Translations under genes and position numbers: made by a program | DNA from: Calothrix sp. NIES-4105 | GTDB taxonomy: Bacteria > Cyanobacteriota > Cyanobacteriia > Cyanobacteriales > Nostocaceae | Assembly (NCBI RefSeq): GCF_002368415.1 | Contig: NZ_AP018290.1 | Coordinates: forward strand, 620,001 to 684,000 | Direction of reading: 5' to 3' | Length of the DNA stretch: 64,000 nt | Notes under the pieces: model-generated | What the model saw: the letters and a program-made list of their open reading frames with translations, nothing else | What the model was told of the DNA's origin: nothing | The model's database searches: none | Shown: positions 47,332 to 56,394 of the stretch, piece by piece | Layout of the letters: the number at the start of each line of letters is the position of its first letter | Numbering within the stretch: position 1 is the stretch's first letter

Positions 47332-49725
47332 TTACACAGAAAGAACTTTCAGCGAGGATGTTTTATCGTTGAAGTCATGACCCACGTAATCAGCGTTTGA
47401 AATAAACTCCTTGCTTTTACCTGTAAAGCCAGCATCTTCGTAAAGGATGACTCGCGTTTTTGGAGGTACGCGCAAAGAACTCAACCTATCGTTGCCAATT
47501 GTAAGTTCATCTACGTCGTAACTACCTGGTTCTAGCTCTTGGCTTTTGCCTCCATAATTAGCATCCGAGTAAATTACAACTTTTTGGGAAGGCTCATCAG
47601 GACAAAGCTCAAACCGCCACAATTGAATGTCACTCCCCTTCAGCGCGCGCTGTTGAATAAGAGTTCCATTTTGGCCTTCATTACCACTGACCGTTAAAGC
47701 CATGCCACTAACTTTGGAGATAAGAATATAATACCCATCTTCTGTTTCCTCTAGTTGCCATTGTTGAGCATCCGTGCCATTTTTTTCATATTGTTCTATC
47801 TGTGCGCCATCTTGCGTGCTTGCGTCTCTAACAGCTAATGCTTTGCCGCTATGCTTGACTGTCAGAGTATAGTAGCCATTTCCCATATCTTCCAACAGCC
47901 ACTGTTGATTTTCATTATCAGAACCAGGCCACTGGATAACATCAGCACCGTTTTCCTGCCTGAAACTGAATACGTCTAAGACTTGTCTGCTCTGTTTGTT
48001 CCTAAGCATGTAGTATTTCCCAGCGATGGGCATTGGGCTGCCAATGTTATCCCATAACCAATCGCGCAGGTTTTGTGGAATGTTTCCCCAATCTGAATAG
48101 TTTAGGTTATAGAATACAGCATACAATTCCGCAAAGAATTCAAAAGGAGACATTGCAGCATAGGAGCTTGGCATTCGCTCAACCAAATCCAGCGTACTCT
48201 CGTTTACCACTGTGAATGTTTGGTAGTAGTAATTGAGGAAAAATGCTAGACCGTTAGCCCGGTACCATTTTTGATTCTTATCATACCAGTAAGCACCTGT
48301 TTGTTCACATGCTAATCTCGGACCAAAATTTGTAGCGTACCAGGGATGACCGCTGGGTACGTTTGGCGCCTGCTGGGGTGGTTCCCACTGTCCACCAAAT
48401 CCAATAGAGTCGCGCAAATATTTACGGATTTCTTGTTTCTGCAAATCTGTGATGTTGCCGTATCCACCCATCAATTTCACCCAAGCATCAATTTCTGAAT
48501 CGTCCAAACCAAATGTTTGCCAACCAAATTGCTCCTTTAACTGATTAGTAACTAGATCTTTCTTTGCTTGATCTAATTTTTCTTGAACGGCATGTCCTAC
48601 TTCGTGCAGCATTACATCTTCAAACGAGGGGAAAAATCCTCTCCCAATTACAATCTGATCGTCACCAGGGCTATAAAAAGCACCGCCGCCATCTTCTAAA
48701 TCAATTACATCAAACCGAGTGTTACCCTCGACATTAGTATCAGGTAAGTTTTGCAGAAGTTTCCACAGGGTATCAATATCATCAGGATCGTCATTCAAAT
48801 ACCAGTCATCATCAAGCTTTTTGTTGAAACGAACTTCAAACAGCTTGTCTTGTAGCTGTCCATTTCCCCCGTCTTTAGCCCAAACGAATAAATCGCGCAA
48901 TGCTTGTTTTGCCCAACTAGGCATGTGATTTCCACTTGGTAGACCTTGCAACATTGTTTGAAAGTCAGTGCTGTTAGCATCAATGTCTTGGTTCTGACGC
49001 GCTTTTTGGGCAAAATCTGATAGCAAATTCAAAGCCGTCTCTGTCGGCGACCAACGGCGAAAATTTACCCAATGGTCATGGTTTTGTTCTAGCTCAAACA
49101 GGTTTTCTTTGTGGCTAGAAGCAACCCATTGTTTTAGTTCATCCGGTTGAGCGAGCAAATTGTCTGCAAGTATGCGGGGCATACGTAATTGGTATGCTGT
49201 TTTATCATGTTCGTAGGAGGCGATAAATGTCAGCCATTTAGAGTCAATTGTATGCAGGTTAATGTTCAGGCGCGGTTGCTGGAGGATAATTGGATGTTCG
49301 TATGCCAGTAAAACTTTGAACAATTCGAGCGCGCGATCATCAATACCTGCTTCCCGTGCCAGCAGTTTTTCCCTCAACTCTCCCAGTCCAAAAACAACTC
49401 GCATAAAGCGTGTTTCTGGTGGTGATACAGTATTTGGTAAGTGCTTGACAATTTGCTCCAACTCTGATGATGTTGCTCGCCAAGTGTATCGTTCTGAGAG
49501 AGGTTTCACCAAAATCACTTCGTTACGACTGAGATCGGTATATAGAAATGGTTTCTCAATTGTTATCTCTTTAGTACCATCTGGTACAGCAACTTTATGA
49601 AACCGTCCTTGGAGTATTTCTTCTCGCTTTTCCGGTGTTCGGAGAATACTTAGACTGTCATATAAATTTGCTTCAATCAATTCACCATTACGAGTTTTCA
49701 CCTGATAGGGTTTCGTTACGCCCAT
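47332..49725 (-). CDS. Zinc protease with ricin-B and crystallin domains
   Basis: 797 residues; start supported by AAGGAG nine bases upstream. The protease core has HEVGHAVQEK (HExxH) in VMLHEVGHAV, with FEFFAELYAVFY later as a possible third ligand. Residues about 575-705 are a ricin-B beta-trefoil, with QQW/QW repeats (NENQQWLLEDMGNGYYTL, AQQWQLEE). The last about 85 residues are a beta/gamma-crystallin fold (VVIYSDANYGGKSQEL, VILYEDAGFTGKSKEF). The trefoil would bind glycans, delivering a protease; the architecture is that of a secreted or injected toxin. Its promoter region is duplicated in front of the adjacent subtilisin. Confidence 0.8.
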   Translation of the reverse strand: MGVTKPYQVKTRNGELIEANLYDSLSILRTPEKREEILQGRFHKVAVPDGTKEITIEKPFLYTDLSRNEVILVKPLSERYTWRATSSELEQIVKHLPNTVSPPETRFMRVVFGLGELREKLLAREAGIDDRALELFKVLLAYEHPIILQQPRLNINLHTIDSKWLTFIASYEHDKTAYQLRMPRILADNLLAQPDELKQWVASSHKENLFELEQNHDHWVNFRRWSPTETALNLLSDFAQKARQNQDIDANSTDFQTMLQGLPSGNHMPSWAKQALRDLFVWAKDGGNGQLQDKLFEVRFNKKLDDDWYLNDDPDDIDTLWKLLQNLPDTNVEGNTRFDVIDLEDGGGAFYSPGDDQIVIGRGFFPSFEDVMLHEVGHAVQEKLDQAKKDLVTNQLKEQFGWQTFGLDDSEIDAWVKLMGGYGNITDLQKQEIRKYLRDSIGFGGQWEPPQQAPNVPSGHPWYATNFGPRLACEQTGAYWYDKNQKWYRANGLAFFLNYYYQTFTVVNESTLDLVERMPSSYAAMSPFEFFAELYAVFYNLNYSDWGNIPQNLRDWLWDNIGSPMPIAGKYYMLRNKQSRQVLDVFSFRQENGADVIQWPGSDNENQQWLLEDMGNGYYTLTVKHSGKALAVRDASTQDGAQIEQYEKNGTDAQQWQLEETEDGYYILISKVSGMALTVSGNEGQNGTLIQQRALKGSDIQLWRFELCPDEPSQKVVIYSDANYGGKSQELEPGSYDVDELTIGNDRLSSLRVPPKTRVILYEDAGFTGKSKEFISNADYVGHDFNDKTSSLKVLSV

Positions 49726-49762
49726 GATTTATTTTCTCCTTTTTATGTATGTGGTTTTGTGT

Positions 49763-50155
49763 GGATTATTTGTATGTCAAAAAATTTGACACAGGTTTTA
49801 TCTAACGTAGATTTGCTGCACCCAAAGTATTCGGCTTACTGGTGGTTAGTCAGTTTTTTGTGCCTACTCGATTGCATAACGGGAGTTTGACCAATTTAAA
49901 GAATTCTTCTCCAAACTGAGGTTTGTCAAGCAGAGAGATTTGCAGTACTTTTGTACGTCAGTCATCTTTTCCCTGGTTCTATAAAATATATGGTTGTGAC
50001 TTGTATGAAGTTATGCAGTTGGAACTATAAGTTTTTTGGCACGAGCCAACTTAACCAAAGCCCTAGTTTTCGCGCTCATGCGTACCAAAACAATCTTTAA
50101 ATATTTTTACGTAGTTTGCAAAAAAGAAGTATAAAGAATTATTTGGCTGACAACT
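49763..50155 (-). promoter_or_regulatory. Duplicated leader/promoter, copy 1
   Basis: About 390 bases upstream of the metalloprotease, about 80-85% identical to 51561-51955 upstream of the subtilisin. It includes TGTCAAAAAATTTGACA (49775-49791), a perfect 7-bp palindrome, and small hairpins CAAAC-TGAG-GTTTG and GTAC-TTTT-GTAC whose loops differ in copy 2 while the stems persist. Confidence 0.65.
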
Positions 50156-50323
50156 GCTGAAAGCAATTCGGGCTGTATTTGCAATTACCTACCTGAAGAG
50201 GAAATTTTAATCCGGCACCAGGCATTTGGTTGTTATGCAACCGCAAAACCTTTCTTTGAATGCCTTGCGCTGGATTAATTTAGGGCATATTCGGAAATGC
50301 CAGGAAAAGTTTAAACACTGTAT
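50156..50323. other. Remainder of the subtilisin-metalloprotease gap
   Basis: TTTAATCCGGCACC...GCAACCGCAAAACC: no hairpin with T-run is obvious. No gene is seen. Confidence 0.3.
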
Positions 50324-51538
50324 CTATTTGAGCGGTGCTTGCACGAGACCAGCGCCAACATCTAGGGAGTCAAAGTCACTGGCTAACCTATCTTGTTTAG
50401 CCTGACCAATTAATTGAGCAGTCAGTTGAATGGCATTGACCCTACCTGTTGAGGTTAACAGTTTTTCAGCCCAAAGAGCTGCAAGACCAGCAACATGGGG
50501 AGTTGCCATACTTGTACCGTCAAGATTTCTATACCCACCTCCCGGCCAAGCTGAGTAGATATCAACGCCAGGAGCGCTAACATTCGGTCCAGTATTAGAA
50601 AAATCAGCTACCGTCAGAGCCTTATGCGGCTCACCAGCAGTTTTGAGTGCGCCTACGGAAATTATACCGTCAGCTGCTGCCGGTGGAGCAACGTTTATTT
50701 CGTAATCCGGATTGATATCGCGCTTGCTCTCATTCCCCGCTGCCGCAATAATTACAGTACCTTGAAGTAGAGAATTTCGCGCGCTTGCCAATGCAGCTAG
50801 CTGATCAAACAGGCGAATGTTTGCTCGGTATTCTTGTAGGGCTACAGATGTAGCAAAATCAACTGGTAATCCTTCCGTATTCACATAAAAATCGACTAAG
50901 CCTGGAACATCGTAACCAAGAGACATGGAAATGACATGCGCTCCTTGGTCTAATGCCCATAAAATTGCTCGAGAAATTTGCTCAGTCGTTCCACCGCCTT
51001 CCTCACCCAGCACTTTACCAATCAATGCACGTTCAATACCCGGCGCCACACCGAAGCGAAAACCATTAATCACCTGACCAAAAATCGTACCTGCACAATG
51101 AGTACCATGACCGTTAACGTCCCCATCGCCCTCACCCGTAAAATCCTGTTGTATGAGTTTAACGCCTTGGAAAGCTTCATGGCTAGAATCTATGCCTGTA
51201 TCCAGAACCGCCACGGTTACACCCTGCCCTGTATAAGGACTATTGACCGCACCTGTCACAGTAACTCCCCATGTCGCTCCAGTCTGATTAGACGCTTTTA
51301 CTTGCTTACTTGCTGTTGGCTTGACTAGCTTCACTGGCATTGAAGGTGCAATATTCACGACTTGGGGGTCTCGCCGTAATTCAACTAAATCGCGTTTATT
51401 GAGGGATTCGATATCAATTCGAGGCACTGAACCTTCTAGCGCACGACGAGATTCAAGTGTTAGCGAGCGTCCTGAGAATGGCTCGCTTAAGTCTATGCGA
51501 CTAGCGTCACGAAGGATTATATATTGACCTGTTTTCAT
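50324..51538 (-). CDS. Subtilisin-family (S8) serine protease
   Basis: 404 residues, start with GGAG eleven bases upstream. The N-terminal about 85 residues (including PRIDIESLNKRDLVELRRDP) resemble a propeptide-like domain. Catalytic sites: D in VAVLDTGID, H in GHGTHCAGT, oxyanion N in AAAGNES, S in DGTSMATPHVAG. No signal peptide. In the context of eCIS-type cargo genes it is a candidate injected protease, but a housekeeping role cannot be excluded. A paralog fragment lies at 58549-59541. Confidence 0.85.
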   Translation of the reverse strand: MKTGQYIILRDASRIDLSEPFSGRSLTLESRRALEGSVPRIDIESLNKRDLVELRRDPQVVNIAPSMPVKLVKPTASKQVKASNQTGATWGVTVTGAVNSPYTGQGVTVAVLDTGIDSSHEAFQGVKLIQQDFTGEGDGDVNGHGTHCAGTIFGQVINGFRFGVAPGIERALIGKVLGEEGGGTTEQISRAILWALDQGAHVISMSLGYDVPGLVDFYVNTEGLPVDFATSVALQEYRANIRLFDQLAALASARNSLLQGTVIIAAAGNESKRDINPDYEINVAPPAAADGIISVGALKTAGEPHKALTVADFSNTGPNVSAPGVDIYSAWPGGGYRNLDGTSMATPHVAGLAALWAEKLLTSTGRVNAIQLTAQLIGQAKQDRLASDFDSLDVGAGLVQAPLK

Positions 51539-51560
51539 GGCTATTACTCCTTGATTATTG

Positions 51561-51955
51561 GGATTATTTGTATGTCAAAAAATTTGACACAGGTTTTATC
51601 TAACGTAGATTTGCTGCACTCAAAGTATTCGACCTACTGGTAGTTAGTCTGTTTTTTGTGCCGACTCTATTGCATAACGGGAGTTTGACCAATTTAAAGA
51701 ATTCTTCTCCAAACCTCTGTTTGTCAAGCAGAGAGATTTGCAGTACTAAAGTACGTCAGTCATCTTTTCCTTGGTTCTATAAAATATATGGTTGTGACTT
51801 TTTTGAAGTTATGCAGTAGGAACAATAAGTTTGTTGACACGAGTCTACTTAACCAGAGCCACTAGTTTTCGCTTAATGCCTTCCTTAATAAACTTCAAGT
51901 AATTTTACGGAGATTACGCGAAGAGTATATAAATAATTATTTTGCTGACAATAGA
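51561..51955 (-). promoter_or_regulatory. Duplicated leader/promoter, copy 2
   Basis: This copy precedes the subtilisin gene. TGTCAAAAAATTTGACA lies at 51573-51589, and the hairpins CAAAC-CTCT-GTTTG and GTAC-TAAA-GTAC at 51710-51754. See copy 1. Confidence 0.65.
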
Positions 51956-52155
51956 TACGGGTCTATCTTTTATCCAGTTTTGTAGTGAATCTTACTAACT
52001 CCTATCATGCAGAATCAACGCAGACAATTTATTAGTGCAAGAATATTAACAAACTTGATTGACACGCATAGATGCATGGAAGTCAATATTGGTATATTGG
52101 CATATTTGCATATACTTTATTAAATAAATAATGACCAATGATAATCTGCGGGATA

Positions 52156-52475
52156 TTAACCTTCAACTTGTGCATTGGCGCCAGTCTGTTCGATAGAGCG
52201 TATCGCATCCACAGGTGACACATCTTTTTCAATTACAATAATAATCCCAGGTAAATATTCGTCCATCATTGTCACGTTGGCGTAAACCAAGCGTTTAATT
52301 ATATCTTGTGTAAGTTCATCGCCATCAATGTCAATACTCGTTTTGTACCGAATCTCCCCATCGTCAAAATCCATCTCAAAATTGCCAGTAATCATGCTAT
52401 GATTTACCCTGGTAATAAATTATGCTACAGCACTTCGTTTATTTTCTGCATAAGTTGCTATGCCTAGCGACTAAA
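52156..52475 (-). pseudogene. YbjN-domain gene with in-frame stop
   Basis: The 79-codon open frame starts MITGNFEMDFDDGEIRYKTS and continues with LVYANVTMMDEYLPGI, the second half of YbjN. Upstream in the same frame the sequence reads NKRSAVA-stop-FITRVNHS, which matches the family's AVAEFITRANY when the TAA is read as GAA. The gene therefore lost its N-terminal half to a nonsense change. YbjN proteins are linked to secretion chaperone-like folds. Confidence 0.7.
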
Positions 52476-52512
52476 ATATTTTAAGTTCTGCGTTTGATTA
52501 TGAGGAAAATTT

Positions 52513-53784
52513 ATGAGCTATCGGCACCAGGTCAGCAAAAAAAGTAACGCCAGTACTGATACTTTAATACATAAATCTTTACATGAATATCCTATTAGTA
52601 CCCAAAGGATGAAAAACTCTAACGCACAGTTCCCACAACATAAAATCAAAAATCAACAATACGAACAAGATAAGTTTGAAGCTACGAAGGTAGAAATTCA
52701 GGCGAAGTATGGCACTATGACACCAGAGGGGCAAGAACAATTAACTCTCCTACAAGCGAAAAAAGCAGCTTTTTGGCAGCGGTATTTAGGAAATACTGGG
52801 TTTTACAATCAAGATTCTTCCCAGATGACTGCACGTGGTATTGATGTATCACCAAAACAAGCGATTCAAACGAAACTTACGATTGGCGCCCCTGGAGATA
52901 AGTACGAACAAGAGGCACATAGAGTAGCAGCCCAAGTGGTTACGCAAATTAATGCACCAGTTTCTGGGCAGTCAAATCAAAATATTCAGCGAGAGGGAAT
53001 GCCTCTTGAAGACGAATTAATGATGGCGCCTCAGCTAAGTAGTATCCAGCGTGAAGCAATGCTGGAAGAGGAAGAAATTCAAACAAAACCGATGTTACAA
53101 CTTCAAGCTGGTGATAGTAGTACGACCGCCACTACAGAATTGGAAAGTTCTATCCAACAGGCACGAGGAAGTGGACAACCACTTGCGGACAATATCCGAA
53201 AACCAATGGAGCAAGCTTTTGGGGCTGATTTTAGTGGGGTGAAGGTTCACACGGATTCTCAGGCTGACCAGTTGAATCAATCGATACAGGCAAAGGCGTT
53301 TACTACTGGGCAGGATGTGTTCTTTCGTTCGGGTGAATATAAGCCAGGGAGTCGAGGTGGACAGGAGTTGATTGCCCATGAGTTGACCCATGTAGTGCAG
53401 CAGAGTGGGGGGGTTCAAAAGCAGCCTACAAATGAGGCGGAGGTACCGTTTCCACGATATTTATATCACGGTACGAGTTACGAAACCGGGCGTGTGATCA
53501 AAAACAGCAGGGTTTTGCTCGCCTTATCAAGAGGCGGCGAGAATGGTAGGACGTACATCTGTTTCACTGACAATTACAATTTAACTAACCTGTCGTCAGG
53601 AAACAAGCCAAAGGACTATATCTTCCGTCTAAATACCAGAAATTTGAATCGGAATCAGTGGAGGCGGGTTGGACAAAATGGGATGAATGAGTGGAGGTGT
53701 TATGTAGACATCCCCTTGGAACAGGCACAGTTTCAGCTACGGAAGCATAAAAATGAAGCAGACAAATGGAAGTCGGAGCCGTAA
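52513..53784 (+). CDS. DUF4157 protein with possible ADP-ribosyltransferase tail
   Basis: 423 residues. The DUF4157 core (about 227-300) carries FGADFSGVKVHTDSQADQLN, KAFTTGQDVFFRSGEY and the zinc motif HELTHVVQQ. After PTNEAEVPFP comes about 110 residues starting YLYHGTSYETGRVIKN, with the YHGTS pattern of the H-Y-E-type ADP-ribosyltransferases; the fold call is a guess. DUF4157 domains are a hallmark of eCIS cargo, where they are thought to direct loading. Its C-terminus abuts a transposase fragment, so the true end may be lost. Confidence 0.75.
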   Translation: MSYRHQVSKKSNASTDTLIHKSLHEYPISTQRMKNSNAQFPQHKIKNQQYEQDKFEATKVEIQAKYGTMTPEGQEQLTLLQAKKAAFWQRYLGNTGFYNQDSSQMTARGIDVSPKQAIQTKLTIGAPGDKYEQEAHRVAAQVVTQINAPVSGQSNQNIQREGMPLEDELMMAPQLSSIQREAMLEEEEIQTKPMLQLQAGDSSTTATTELESSIQQARGSGQPLADNIRKPMEQAFGADFSGVKVHTDSQADQLNQSIQAKAFTTGQDVFFRSGEYKPGSRGGQELIAHELTHVVQQSGGVQKQPTNEAEVPFPRYLYHGTSYETGRVIKNSRVLLALSRGGENGRTYICFTDNYNLTNLSSGNKPKDYIFRLNTRNLNRNQWRRVGQNGMNEWRCYVDIPLEQAQFQLRKHKNEADKWKSEP

Positions 53785-53948
53785 AAAAGAAGGTCGGCAG
53801 ACCAAAGGGCAGTAAAACGAAAGATAAAAAAGAAGTAATTTTTACTCTTGAACTTCTACGTATTCGTCATCTAATTCAAGAATTACTTAAAATGCTGAGT
53901 AAATTTTTACCACTAACTTACTCAGCACCCTTAACTTCAGAACGTTAG
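53766..53948 (+). pseudogene. Transposase fragment (internal piece)
   Basis: An overlapping frame encodes VKKKVGRPKGSKTKDKKEV and LELLRIRHLIQELLKMLSKF, followed by LPLTYSA. KRGRPKGSKNKxK followed by LTY(LV)xDGHFG is a segment of cyanobacterial DDE transposases; here it breaks before the catalytic aspartate. It overlaps the end of the DUF4157 gene and marks an insertion or deletion scar. Confidence 0.5.
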
Positions 53949-54043
53949 TAGTGAATTTAGTCACTGTCAATACTGAAACAATTGCTCGATTCCTGCATGG
54001 TATCTGTTTATGTTTACAACTCGCTACACTTACTCCTTATGAG

Positions 54044-56383
54044 TTAGATATCCACATAATTATACCAATGGGACAACGCTTCCGTTAGTTGTTCTTGACT
54101 ACCTCCCTGTTGCATAATTAAAATGACTATTTTATGTCTTGTTCGCTCTTCTACATTAAGGGTAGCTTCCTTTTCGATTTCACTGAGTTCAAGACCGTTT
54201 TTTAGCTTTTGCACAGATGCATGTTCGAGCATTGGTTTTAACTCATGAGGGAAATTATGGTAATTTCCACCTTGTAAACTATGCTGTTGTGCTTGAGTTA
54301 ATACATTAAATCTCTCAGGAATTACGGGTTGTTCTGGATTGTAGTTGACACCAAAATTTGCTGCCATATCTAGAACGAAATGTTGACGATGAATATCCGT
54401 GAGTTCCCTTCTATACTCGTTATACCAAAATGCAAAAAGTCCCCAAGCTATTGATTCTTTTGTTTTGACACTTGCGCCACTCGCTTGGGCTAGCATCATC
54501 ATTCGACCAGTTGTGTTTGATGGTCCCATACAAACAGGAATCTTAAGTACCCTGGATGTTTCAATAGGAAAGCTAGTTTCTTTTGGTGTCGCTCCTTTAC
54601 CGCGCCAATCTTTATCTTCAAACTGTTTACGGGTATACTCTAATTGACCTTGATTAACTTCTGCATTTAAGCCTTGTTTACAGTTATCTGGAATGGTTAC
54701 TATGCTTTTAGTTGTTTCCTTTGACCACAGAATATCTGTAATATCATGAATTGCAGCAATAAGTAACCCAATGCTATACTTGTTAGGGTTATTCATAATA
54801 TCTTTGATTGTACTCAGTCCATCCCCCATATGAGGAAGATATTTACCTTTATTTTGTTCAATCAAAGTCAATAGGTTACCATCAAGTTTCTCTGTTTTAG
54901 TTTCAGCTAGATAGTTAGACAGTTTTTCTCGGACAAACCCTACTAGTTCGTTTTTGAGAACTTCTGATTCCAGAACTTCTGTAGCCTGTGCTTCTTCTCC
55001 TATAATTCTAAGAGAAGCATCCGCATGACCTAAAACAGCTTGCGCTAATTCTTGGTAATTAGGATAATCTCTAGTCATTGCATGGGAACTTCCCCTAACT
55101 CGTTCTTTATTATTTGCATCGTTCCCAGGCGCATTAATCCATTCTACCAGAATTGATTGTAATTCCTCCCTTCGGTTTTTCCACTCATCCATAGCTCGAA
55201 GCGCTCTAAAAAAGTTGGGCGACTTATAAGGTACTGGTTTACTAAGTTCTTTCTGAATTTCCTCATATAAATAAGATGCTATGTTTAAAACATCCTCATT
55301 TTGAGCATCTTGACTAGGAGAAGATTCTTTATATATTGTCTTAACATCTTGACCATCTATTTTCAATACCCGTTGCACAACGATATTGGATTGTAGTTGA
55401 GGAGAAATAGATAAGCTGAATCTAGAAATTTGATTTTTGTTTGCAACGTAAGTTTGAGCTTTACTATCCATCACATTCGCCTTTTCCTCTAAGCCGATAT
55501 CATGATTAATGACTGGGCGTTGCAGTAACATTTGCGATGATAAAGGCGAAAGCAAGACAGCCGTTCCATTTTGCTGCACAACATGGGTCAACTCATGCGC
55601 CAACAACTCCTGCCCTCCTAGACTACCAGGATTGTATTCACCCGAACGAAAGAACACATCCTGCCCCGTAGTAAACGCCTTTGCCTGTATCGATTGATTT
55701 AACTGGTCAGCCCGTGCATCCGTGTGAACCTTGACTCCACTAAAATCAGCCCCAAACGCTTGTTCCATCGGTTCTCGGATATTGTCCGCGAGGGGTTGTC
55801 CGCTACCCCTTGCCTGGTTTATGGAGGCTTCTAGGTCTGGCGCCGCAGTCATTTCTGTATCGGCTTGAAGTTGAACGACTGACTTCATCATTAGCTCATC
55901 TTCATCTGGCGCCTGACGCTGCACAGTCTGACTTTGAGCCGATTCTACGGATGCAGGTGCATTAATTTGTTGCACAACCTGCCGCGCGACTTTATCAGCT
56001 TCTCGTTCGTATTCACTCCCCGGTTCTCCAATTGTCAGCTTTGCCTGTACGTCGGGTTGCTGTCTTGAAGCAGATGGCACGAGTTCCCTACTATGCTGCA
56101 TCTGTTGCATTACCCGTTGTACGTAGCTATTGCCGTACTGCCGTTGCAACTGTAACAGCAATTGCCGATTAGAGGATAGTTGATTAGCCTTTGTGCGATT
56201 TAAAATAGCAGCGTGGGCGCCTGGGTTAGGAATGTTAGCCATCCGGGATATTTGCTGCATCTGTGGTTGACGCTGCGGTATAAAGGCGCCTTGTTCAGCT
56301 AATACTTTTGTTTCCTCCAACCCAGCCTGCTGCACGTGATGTGTCTTACTATGCTTTGAATTTTCGTGCTTCTCTTTGTTCAT
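54044..56383 (-). CDS. DUF4157 effector-like protein, long
   Basis: 779 residues. The N-terminal about 200 residues are glutamine-rich, with LQLQRQYGNSYVQRVMQQ and KLTIGEPGSEYEREADKVAR, typical of the family. DUF4157 at about 205-280: FGADFSGVKVHTDARADQLN and HELTHVVQQNG. The C-terminal about 430 residues are unlike known domains; they include LRAMDEWKNRREELQSIL and HFVLDMAANFGVNYNPEQ. It starts 11 bases after the stop of the AAA+ pseudogene on the same strand, suggesting one operon. The DUF4157 part is about 88% identical in DNA to that at 53150-53400. Likely cargo of a contractile injection system; the toxic activity is not identifiable. Confidence 0.8.
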   Translation of the reverse strand: MNKEKHENSKHSKTHHVQQAGLEETKVLAEQGAFIPQRQPQMQQISRMANIPNPGAHAAILNRTKANQLSSNRQLLLQLQRQYGNSYVQRVMQQMQHSRELVPSASRQQPDVQAKLTIGEPGSEYEREADKVARQVVQQINAPASVESAQSQTVQRQAPDEDELMMKSVVQLQADTEMTAAPDLEASINQARGSGQPLADNIREPMEQAFGADFSGVKVHTDARADQLNQSIQAKAFTTGQDVFFRSGEYNPGSLGGQELLAHELTHVVQQNGTAVLLSPLSSQMLLQRPVINHDIGLEEKANVMDSKAQTYVANKNQISRFSLSISPQLQSNIVVQRVLKIDGQDVKTIYKESSPSQDAQNEDVLNIASYLYEEIQKELSKPVPYKSPNFFRALRAMDEWKNRREELQSILVEWINAPGNDANNKERVRGSSHAMTRDYPNYQELAQAVLGHADASLRIIGEEAQATEVLESEVLKNELVGFVREKLSNYLAETKTEKLDGNLLTLIEQNKGKYLPHMGDGLSTIKDIMNNPNKYSIGLLIAAIHDITDILWSKETTKSIVTIPDNCKQGLNAEVNQGQLEYTRKQFEDKDWRGKGATPKETSFPIETSRVLKIPVCMGPSNTTGRMMMLAQASGASVKTKESIAWGLFAFWYNEYRRELTDIHRQHFVLDMAANFGVNYNPEQPVIPERFNVLTQAQQHSLQGGNYHNFPHELKPMLEHASVQKLKNGLELSEIEKEATLNVEERTRHKIVILIMQQGGSQEQLTEALSHWYNYVDI

Positions 56384-56394
56384 AATGAACTTCC

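Noticed and set aside
48371-51040. GGCGCC-free stretch as proof of horizontal transfer
   Set aside because: Gaps of 2 kb also occur inside the HEAT gene (9871-11894), so absence alone is weak evidence.
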